Part shown: positions 7,277 through 17,200 of the stretch, piece by piece | Position numbering within the stretch: the stretch's first letter is position 1 | Layout of the letters: each line of letters starts with the position of its first letter | NCBI GenBank assembly: GCA_027452145.1 | Contig: DAIDHB010000309.1 | Span: 1-39,137, forward strand | Direction of reading: 5' to 3' | DNA from: Planctomycetales bacterium | GTDB lineage: Bacteria > Planctomycetota > Planctomycetia > Isosphaerales > Isosphaeraceae | Length of the DNA stretch: 39,137 nt | Translations under genes and position numbers: made by a program | Notes under the pieces: model-generated | Databases searched by the model: none | Seen by the model: only the letters and a program-made list of their open reading frames with translations | Told to the model about the DNA's origin: nothing

Positions 7277-7747
7277 TCAACCGGTCGCTGCCTTCTTCAG
7301 GATCGCGACCTGCCCCGCGTGGTAGAGGAGATGCTGGACCAGGCCGTGGAGCAGGTAATAGACGTCGTATGGTTTGCCCGGCACGGGGCGAACGAGGTCG
7401 GCGTCATCGAGCCGGGCCACAGCCTCCAGGAAGCCCCGGTGCGCTTGCACCAGGTCCTCACGCTCGCGCCGCCAGGACGCCTCATCCGGACCGTCGTCGT
7501 CGCCGGCGGGCCACTGCTCGATCTCGTCGGCCTCGAAGACGTGGCCTTCGAGTCGTCGCACGGCCCCATCGTACCAGAAGGTGAGATGCCGGACGATCTC
7601 GCGGATGCTGTGGGCTCCGGGAATCGGCCAGGCCGAGGCGACCTTCGCCGGCACGTCCGCCAGCAGCGTCATGAGCGGGTCGCCGTGCCACGCATCCCCG
7701 TCGAAAGCATTCCGGTGCTGCGCAACGATGCGGTCGATCTCGCTCAT
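7277..7747 (-). CDS. DinB-family protein (putative metal-dependent enzyme)
   Basis: A 156-residue four-helix-bundle protein of the DinB/YfiT family. These proteins bind a divalent metal through three histidines; many act as thiol-dependent transferases or have unknown activity. The expected ligands are visible: His54 in GAHSIREIVRHLTFW and the pair His139 and His143 in LVQHLLYHAGQVAIL. The typical 'H.GQ...L' end of the last helix is intact. The size matches the family (150-175). The start ATG overlaps the stop of the upstream gene as ATGA, so the two form a tightly coupled pair. No signal peptide. The substrate is unknown. Confidence 0.87.
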   Translation of the reverse strand: MSEIDRIVAQHRNAFDGDAWHGDPLMTLLADVPAKVASAWPIPGAHSIREIVRHLTFWYDGAVRRLEGHVFEADEIEQWPAGDDDGPDEASWRREREDLVQAHRGFLEAVARLDDADLVRPVPGKPYDVYYLLHGLVQHLLYHAGQVAILKKAATG

Positions 7748-8112
7748 GGCTCGTCGTCCTCCTCCTCAGCCAGTCCGTCCGATTCCAGGATGTCGATGCA
7801 CGAACGGACGGCCTCGCGAAACTCCGGGCTGAAGCGATCCATTTCCTCGTCGGTCAGGAGCCGGAGGGACTGGATGCTGACCACGCGCTGGAACGCTCGC
7901 GATCGGCGCATGTCGTCGAACGCGTCCTGCATCTCCCGCCGCCGCGTTTTCACGAGGCCGATGACTTTGACAAACCGCGCGTGACTTCCCTTTCCTGTGT
8001 CCGCCACAGCTTGCTGGATTTCGTCGAGCGCACGCTGGCAGAACCGCTCCAGCGCAATCGGGTGGAGCTGCCGAAGTGTCTTCCAGTCGGATTCCTTGAG
8101 ATCGCGTGACAT
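7744..8112 (-). CDS. Small conserved-looking hypothetical protein, coupled to DinB gene
   Basis: A 122-residue soluble helical protein. It starts at ATG 8112 with CCAGG close upstream; an ATG at 8154 in the same frame is less likely because the extra residues are unlike the rest. Visible segments: ESDWKTLRQLHPIALERFCQRALDEI, a helix VKVIGLVKTRRREMQDAFDDM, IQSLRLLTDEEMDRFSPEFRE, and an acidic tail EEEDDEP. The pattern recalls short bacterial proteins with a 'LLtdeE..rFspetr' end that are common but uncharacterised. It has no membrane segment and no catalytic motif I know. Its stop overlaps the DinB start. Confidence 0.75.
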   Translation of the reverse strand: MSRDLKESDWKTLRQLHPIALERFCQRALDEIQQAVADTGKGSHARFVKVIGLVKTRRREMQDAFDDMRRSRAFQRVVSIQSLRLLTDEEMDRFSPEFREAVRSCIDILESDGLAEEEDDEP

Positions 8113-8274
8113 CCTGGCCGTTCCATGAAGTCGCCTGGGGTGAGCGGTCGTCACATCGCGAGAGTCCCCAATCCCGCGACGACGAACCCTTCAGCCCGAC
8201 GGAACCGCCTTCAACAATGCACCGGCCTCGGCCGCGAATCAAGGCAAGTCAGGCTGCTCTCTTCACCGGATCGC

Positions 8275-11200
8275 TCACCGCATCCCAGTGCCGGTGCGGC
8301 CGCCGGACTGGATCATCGACGCCACCGAGCCGTCGGCCGTCAGCGCGTCGATGGCCGCCGCGGCGATCCGGGCGGACCGGGATTCGGCCAGCGGCCGGGC
8401 CATGCTGATGACACCCGTACTGCTGAGCTTCGCCACGAAGTCGCCGCCGGTCGAACCGGTGCCGCCGCCATTGCCCTGGATCGAACGCCCCGAGGCATCC
8501 TGGATCAGCGCGGAATGAATCGTCAGTTGCAGCACCTTCGCGGGCGCCTTGCCACCCAGGATGAGGGTCACCGCGTCGGTGCCCGGGCTGTACGACGGTG
8601 AGAGCAGCCGGATCGGTCGCGAGAAGACCATCCCGCGCTTCTTGACCTTCTTCCCGGCGTCGAGTGTGTAGGCAGAAGGGTTGTCCGCCGACCCCGCGTC
8701 GAGCGGGCCGCTGAACGTCAAGACCAGCTCCTTGACCGTCTTCTTGCGCGTGAGCTTCATCGACTCCCACCGGATGCTCTCGACCGCAACGGGCGGCGTG
8801 GTGGGTGAGACCGTTGGTGACGGTGTCGGCGATGGCGACGGCGATGGGCTCGGCGCTGGTGTGACGGTGAGCGTTCCCGGCCTGTAGGTGATGGCGTAGT
8901 TCGTCGACGTCAGGCCGCCCGGGATGACAGCGTAGGTCCCGGCCGGGCTCGCGGCGGTCGCGCCGGTGCTGAGTGTCAGCGTGCCATTCAGGATGCCGGG
9001 CCCCTGCCCCAGTACGAAACCGGCATACGCAACCGAGAGCGCCGGGTTCGGCTGGCCGGCCGTCTTGCTGGCGTCGTCGGCCGTGATGGTCAGCGGGGCG
9101 GGATCGACGTTGATCTTTGTCGTGACGGTAACGGCGCTGGCATCGACGGAATCCTGCGGCGTGAAGGTCGCCGTCAGGACCTGTCCGGCGCCTGCGTCCA
9201 GTATCGTCCCCGGGGCGATGCTGTAGGCGAACGTGCCGGGGACATTCGCGGTCGCGTCGAGCTGGGCTGAGCCGATCGCGGTCCCGTAAACAATGTCGGC
9301 GGGATTCGCCCACTGGATCGTCGGCGCCGCCTTCTGCACGTTGATTGTGGTCGTGAACGCCACGGCGCGTTCGTCGACCGCGTCATCCGGGGTGAAGAGC
9401 ACGCTGAGCGTCTGCGAGGCGCCCGCGTTGAGGAGCGTCCCGGCGGCGGGCGTGTAGAGGAACGTGCCGGAGACCGAGGACCTTGCATCGAGCTGGGCGG
9501 ACCCCAGCGCGGTCCCATAGCTGATGTCGGCGGGGCTACTCCAGGTGATCGAGGGTGTTCCCTGGGAGATGGTCAGGGTCCCCGAGACGGCCGGCGCCGC
9601 GTAATCGGAATTGGCGAGCGTCGCGGTGACCTCGTAGGTGCCGGCGGCGGTCGGCGCCGCGACGCTCGCGCCGTCCTGGGAATAGGCGATCGCGACGCCA
9701 CTCAGGCCCGCCGGGCTGGTGGTGACCGTGGCGCTCGTGGCTGAACCGTCGTACGTAAAACTGAGACCGCCCAGGCTGAGCGTGGCCGGCGCCGGGCTGA
9801 TGGTCAGGTCGCCGCCGGCGGCGGCCGGCGCGTCGGTGAGATCGCCGCCGAAATTGACGGTGATGGCGCCCGACAGGAGGCCCGCATCGATCCCCGGGAG
9901 GCTCACTCCGGAGACGGTGGCAACCCCGTTGGCGTCGGTCGTCGCCGCGCCGGCGGAGCGACTGGTCCCGCCGACGCTCAGGGTGAATCCGACCGACTTG
10001 CCGGCCAGAGGTGCCCCGCCCTGGGTGAGGGTTGCGGTGAGCGTCGCGGTGCCGCCGTAGATGGCCGAGCCCGAGACGGCCGAGAAGCTGGTGGGCTTCT
10101 GCTCGCTCACGGCGATTGTCACCGAATTGGAGAGGTTGCCGTCTTGTGAATCGGTCACCCCGAGCGTCTGCGCCCCGGGCGTGTTGGCGACGAGTCCAGG
10201 GAACGTATGGACGCCGGCGTCCTGCGAGGTGAAGGTGTATGTCGGGGAGATGCCGGAGAACGCGGTGTAGTCGGTGAAGGCCACGGTGCCCGTGTATCCG
10301 GTTGCCACGTTCCCATTCGCGTCCTCGGCGGTGATCGTAAGCGAGAATTGCTGCCCCGACAGCAGGCTCGACGGCGCAGATATCACGAACTGGGTCGCGG
10401 TGCCGGGGCTAACCTGGACCGGGTCGCTCGTGCCCGAGATCGGATCGGCGTCGGTCGCCGTCAGCGTCTGGCCGCCGCTCTGGAAGAACGTGACGTTCAC
10501 CGTCGCCTCACCCTGGCTGAGCTGCACGGTTGTGGGCGAGAAGACCGCCTTCGGGTCGCTGCTCGTGAGCGTCACCTGATCGTTATCGCCGGTCACAATG
10601 TTGCCGTACTGGTCCAGCGCGAAGACCATGTATTCGGTGGGAGCGTTGACCTGCGTCCCTTCCTGGAGCGTCCCTGATCCCCCCAGCGGCTGGGGGATCA
10701 TCACCACTCGCAAGACCGCCGGTACGGAACCCGGAGTAATCGTCACCGATGTCGCCGTGGAGATCCCCGTATTCGGGTCGTCGACCGCGATGACCTGGGC
10801 GATGGCCGCGTCGAGGGTCAGGCTGAATGTATGCGAACCGGCATCGGCCGTTGTGAACGAGTAGTCTCCGAGCGAGCCCGCCGCGCCGCTGAACTGGACC
10901 GTCCCCGTGTAATCGGGGACCGGCTCACCCAGGGCGTCGACGACTTCCAGCGTGAAATTGAACGACTGGCCGGCCGCAACACTGGCCGGCGCGGTCAGGT
11001 GGAACTGGGGACCCTCGATGAATGTCCAGGCCGTCCCGGCGAGCCGGTAGCCGTTCCCATCCGTATACATCACATCGATCGACGTACCGCTGGGATCAAG
11101 CGCGATCGAGCGGACCGCTGCCCCGGTGCCATTCTCGTTCGATCCCTGGACCGGCGACCATCCCGAATTTGCGCTCGCGCCGGATATGAGGACAGATAGC

Positions 11201-14200
11201 GTCGCGTCGGAGTCCAGTCGATAGACGTTCCCGTTCGCATCCTCGACGACGGACTGGACGCTGCCGGCCACGAGATTCAGGCCGGAGCTCGATCCCGGCG
11301 CGATGGAGTAGAGCGAACCGCCGTTGCCGTGCAGGTCATAAAGCGTGCCATCCGGGCCCAGCAGGATCGTTTGAACCCCATTATCGACCTGACTCGGACG
11401 ATTCGACCCCGCGATGGCCCACAGGCTGCCGTCGTCGTGGAGAGCAAAGACGATCGGCGTCGGTCCGCCGTCTTCCACCCGGAAAGACGCGACATGGGTA
11501 TCCACGTCCGAGGAAGAACTACCGGCAACGTTCGTCAGCGTTCCGCTCGTCAGCTCGAGCCCACCCGAATACGACGCGACGCCGGTGGTCGTGGCCGAGC
11601 CCGCGCTGTCCACGATCGTCACGTAGACGAACCAGCTCCCGTTCGTCTGGTAGATGTGGCTGCCGGCGACGTCGAAGCTTCCCGCACCGCCGGACGCGGC
11701 CGTGACGGTGCCGGCCGATGTCGTCCCGTCGCCCCAGTGAATCAGGGCCGTGTCGGTCGTCGCCGAGGCACCCGGGCTCGTGTCCGTGAACGAGGCGACG
11801 AGGTCGGTCAGCGGCGAGTTCGGAACGGCCGAGATGCTGCTGATCGTGGCGTCGGACAACGTCGCCTCGTAGACCGGCCAGAGCGTTTGCTGCGTGTCGT
11901 TGACGCTGTCCGGGCTCCCGGTCACGAGCAAGTTCTCGATGCCGCTGATGCCGCCGAGGTTCCTGGCGGCTCCATTGACGATGAGTTCCGGCAAGAGCTC
12001 GCTGATCACATCGCCCGAGTTGGCAGGGTAGACCAGTGTGTTGTCCCCGTTGGTTCCGCCCTGGTACTTGCTACCGGATCCGCTATAGACGAAGGAATCG
12101 CTGCCGGATCCGCCGATGAGCGTGTCGGCACCGATTCCGGTCCCGCCGTCGAGGGTGATTGGCATGGAGGTTTCTGACGCGTCCAGCGTGTTGCTTCCGG
12201 TTCCCCCGATCACCGTGATGCTCGTCATGTTCGAGGCCGATATGGTCAACGTCGCGGACGACGCCCCCGAAGGCTTGACGCTGACCCCGACAATCGACCC
12301 ATTCTGCGTCACTTCGATCGAGTCGTTCGTCGAATCGTTGCCATTGATCACCAGGTTGTTGACGATGCTCGTGTTGTCCACCGCGAAGGGCGGGCTGGTG
12401 ACCGTATCTCCGGTGCCGATCGAATCCCAAGGCGTGATCCGGACCAGCACGCTTGGGTTGTTTGTATCGCCGAGGTCTCGCGCCGTGTCCCAGAGGAGCG
12501 TGTGAGATGTGCCCGTGGGGCTGGAGGTCAGGTCGCTGATGGTCAGGCCGTCGCTGCTGATGGTGCCGTCGCTCCCGGCCGCGAAGTGACCTGTCTGCCA
12601 TGGTCCGCCGTCGACGCTATACTGAAGTTGAATACTCGCCGGATTCGACGAGCCGTTTTCGCCGGTCAGGGTGTAATTGACGTTGGCCTTCCCACCGGAT
12701 GTGTTTGATATGCCGATCGTGGTCACAATAGGTGGAAGAGTGAAGATATCCACTGACGCAGTTGTCTGGGTCGGGCCCACATATCCACCGGCGAAGACCG
12801 CCTCGCTGCCGACGGTCACCCCGATCGTATTGCGGTCCGCTGAAAGTTGTGGAGGGCCTGGTAGGAGCGTGCCCGTATCCCCGTTGAGGATGTCCACGGC
12901 GGAGACGTAGCCTCCGGTCGTGTCGTTACCGCCGGCGAATACGACGAAGTCACCGACTCTCGCCATGGCGATGTTATCCCGAGCGACGGAGAGCTGGGGC
13001 AGGTTAGGGAGCCAGTGGCCTGTGCTGGCGTCGTAGATATTTACCGTCGCCGTAGGATTGCCATCGGCCCCGATACCCCCCGCGAAGATGGCGTACTCGC
13101 CCACCGTCGCCGCAGCCATGATCGCCTGCCCTTGGGAAAGCTGGGGAGCGTTTGAAATCCAATTCTCGGTGCTGGCGTCGTAGATGTCGACGGCACTTAT
13201 CGGGCCGCTATTGCCATAACCTCCTGCAAAGATGACGCGATCGCCGACGGTCAACGCGGACATGCCGTCGCGTGGCTGAGAGAGGGTCTGTGGGCTGAGC
13301 CAGGTCCCCGTTTTGGTGTCGAAGATATCCACGACGTTACTCAGACCGCCGTTCTGGCCCCCTGCGAAGATCGCATAGTTGCCCACGGCTGCCGCGTCGA
13401 TGAATTCGCGTCCCTGGGAGAGGTGGGTGGGCGTGAGCCACGTCTTCGTCTCGGCATCGAAGATGTCCACGGCGTTACTGTACCCACTGGCACTGTTTCC
13501 ACCCGCGAAGATTGCGTAATTGCCCACGGTGATCGCCGAGATCTGCGCACGGGGCTGCGACAGTGGCTGTAAGAGCCCCGGATTATTCGTCACCCAGTTT
13601 CCCGAGCTGGCATCGAAGATGTCCACAGTATTGCTATATGTCCCCTCGGCATTTGCGCCTCCGGCGAAGATCGCGTAATTTCCCACCGTCGCCTCGGTTG
13701 CATTATAAAATGCATCGGGAATCACCGTATCAGTCCACTGGCCCGTGATCGTGTCGTATACATCCGTTATATTGCTGTATACGCCGGAAGTATAACCGCC
13801 AGCGCAGATCACGTATTGGCCCACCGCAGCGGTTGTGTATCCATAGCGCAGACCGAGGTCGTTCACAGTGGCGGACGTATGGCTTACGCCATTCGGCCCC
13901 AGAGGTGGCGCGGGACCGCTCGACGTCGGCGTGGCCGACCCCGCGACGGGCTCGCCGTCGATCGTGTAATGACCGGGGCCGTTCAGGTTGAACGTGTTGG
14001 CGCCCGAGCCGCCGCGCAGGACGACCGTCCCGCCGGATGCCGTGAGCTCGTTGGGACCGGAGCCGCCGATGAGCTCGGCCGTCGCCGGCGACGGCAGGTC
14101 GGCCGTGAGCGTGTTGCTGCCGCTGCCGCCCTGGAAAATGACGTCGGGGAAAGAGCCATCCGTGTAGAGGGTGTTGGTGCCGGACCCTCCGGTGACCTCG

Positions 14201-17200
14201 ATCGTCTGGAAGTTTGTGAGCTGCCTGGGGCTCGTGCTGTTGCCAGCAGTGATCGAGCCCCCCTGATCTTCGAGCAGGACATTCCCGATCGCCAGGGCGC
14301 CCCCCTTGACCGTGGCGACATTGGTCTGATTCGCGTCCGCCGGATCGCCGGGGAAGACGACGTCGAGCGTGCTGCGCCCCGTGCCGCCGTCGAAGACGTC
14401 TCCATTGGTGAGCTGCGACGACACCATGATCGTGTCCTTGCCCGTGCCGCCCAGCAGCGTCTCCTGCCCCTGGAACGTGCTCGCGTCGATCGTGTCGTTG
14501 CCGGGCCCGAGCTGCACCGAGACCTGCATCGGCGCGGCCTGGCCGAAGTTCACGTCGACGGTCTCGCCGCTACCGAGGGCATCGACTCCGAGGATCTGGA
14601 TCCCCGACTGGGGGATCCAGTCGTAGGTGGTCTGCGACAGTCCCGTTCCCATGGCAACCTGGATGGCATTTGCATTGGCGGGATCGGGATCGTTCAGCGA
14701 GATTGTGTCGCCGGGGTTCGTGTCCACGAACAGGATCGTGTTGTGGCCGCCGATGCTGCCCGAGTAGGTATTCTTTGGGTTCGGCCCGTAGTAGAGGACG
14801 TCGTTGCCCGTGCCGCCCTCGAGCTTCGCAGTTTCCATTCCACCCATCAGGGTGTCGTTGCCGGTGCCCGCGACCAGGATGTCCGGCATGTTGGTGGCGC
14901 CCAGGATGTTGTTGACCTCGATCCGCTCTTCGAGCACGAGGTTCTCAGCGTTCAGCAGCGGGGTGAGCTCGGCCTGCAAGACCTGGAGCTCGTTCGTCAC
15001 CTGCGTCGTTTGGTTCTGGATCGCCTGGAGGTCCGACCTGGCCTGCAGGATGGGTTCGATCTGTTTGGCCAGCTCATCATCCTGATTCTGAAGCTCCTCG
15101 TACTCCTGGATCGGATTCGAACCGATCAGCGATGTCGGCGGTTGCAAGATTACCCCGTATTTCAGGGCTGATGCCTGGGCCTCGGCCCAGTAGCCGGCGA
15201 CCAGCGGGGTGGTCTGAGACGTGTCGCCATCGCCGATGAGGACGTCGTTGCCCGAGCCGTCGGCGGTGAGGTAATCGACGCCCGATCCGCCGACCATCGT
15301 GACGTTGCCCGCCGTCGGGGCCACGCTGCCGAGGGCCGTTGCCGTTCCCGGGCCGGTGGCCAGGGCATAGGTGAACGTGGTGGATTGGCTGGTACTCACA
15401 ACCGACGTGATCGTGAACGTGCCGTCGTAGCCGGCCGGCTGCATGCCGGAGATCGTAACGCTCTGGCCGACCGAGAAGCCGGCCGAGCCGGCGGGGATGG
15501 CCGAAGTGGTGATCGTGGCCACGCCGGAAGCCCAGGTCGCGGCGTTGATGCTGACCGGGACCGCGGTCGGATTCTGGGAATCGATGGCGAAGTCGGCGTA
15601 CATCGTGTTGCCGAGGTTGCCGCCCAGCATCAGGGCGTTGCCGCCGCCGCCGTCCATGACGTTTAGTCCGTTGCCGCCGACCATCGTGTCGTCGCCGGTC
15701 CCACCCTCCATCTGGCTGTCCAGGGTCCCCGGCCCGGCGATCATCAGGTCGTTGCCGCTCCCGGCGAAGAAGCGGTTGCTGCCGACCGTGTTTTCCAGCA
15801 CCCACTGGCCGTTCTGCTGCACGGCGTCGCCGCCGATCAGGACGTCATTGCCGTTACCGGCATAGAGCTGGTTGTCGCCCGCCCCGCCGATCAGGGTGTC
15901 GTTGCCGACCGTGCCCGCATTGGTGTTGGGGGTCAAGCCGCCGCCAGGGGAGTTCAGCGCGTCCGCGGCCACTCTCGGCGGCTCGTCGCCATAGAGGATG
16001 TCGTCGCCGGCCCCGCCCATCAGCAGGTTGCTTCCACCCCCGCCGATCAGCACGTCGTTCCCCGAGCCGGCGATCAGGGTGTCGTTGCCGGCGCCGCCGT
16101 CGAGCGTTATGTTCTGATAGATCGCCGAATTGACCTGGATCAGGTTGTTGCCGTCGCCACCCTTGATTGCCAGGCCCTCCACGTCGGCGGGCATCGTGAA
16201 GGTGACCGAGCCCGAGGTGGGATTGCCGCTCGTGTCCTGGCTCTGCTGCGTGGCGGTGTACGAACCGGGAGCGGCTCCGGTCGCGGGATTCAGGGCGATC
16301 GTGTCGCCCGCGTACGTCCCGTCGCCGAGCTGGATGTCCGATCCATCGATCAGGATGGAGTCGGTGCCCGGCCCGCCCGAGAGCGTGTCGGGCGGCTGGG
16401 TCGTCCCGGCGGGGATGAAATGGAGCACCAGCGTGTCGTTGCCCGGGCCGCCGTAAAGTGCGCTCGGCCCCGTGCCGGGGTCGAGCACGTCGCCGCCCGA
16501 GCCGGCGTAGAGCGTGTCGCTCCCCGTCGTCCCCATCAGCGTGTTGTGGCCGGTGGAATCGCCGTAGATCGTGTCATTCCCCGCGCCGGCGACGATCATG
16601 TTGCTGCCCGAGCTCAGCCCGTCGCCCGAGCCCGGCCCGAGCAGATCGAGGCCGTCGCCGCCGAAGATCGTGTCGTCGCCGGCCCCGCCGTGGATCGTGT
16701 TGTTCCCGCCGCCACCGTAGATCAGGCTGTTGCCGAGGCTGGCGTAGATCAGGTCGTTGCCGTTTCCGCCGTGGATCGTGTCGTCCCCGGTGCCGCCGAT
16801 GATCGTGGTGTTCCCCGCACCGGCGTAGACCGTGTTGTTGCCCGCCTCGTCGTCGATCGTGCCGCCCGAGGCCGGCCCGTAGACCAGGTCGTTGCCTCCG
16901 CCGGCGTAGATCATGGGGTACGTTGTCACACCCGGCACGCTGACGAACGCCCAGGACCCGTCGGCCTGCTGCTGGTAGACCTGCTCGGTCCCGGTGCCCG
17001 TGCCGCCCGCGCCACCGTGGATCGTGTCGGCGCCCGAGCCGTCGGCGATCTGGTAGACGCCGGAGCCCGCCGTGATCAGGTCGTTGCCGCTGCCCGTGTA
17101 GATCGTGTCGCCGCCCGTGCCGCCGACGATCGTGTCATTGCCGTCGCCGCTGAAGATCAGGTCGCCGCCGCTGCCGGCCGTGATCGAGTCGGCCCCGTCG

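Noticed and set aside
13816..15171. Plus-strand frames inside the giant gene (also 16420-18096, 11329-12177)
   Set aside because: These result from the GC-rich codon use of the minus-strand gene; the repeats appear as Arg/Val/Asp strings with no ribosome site.
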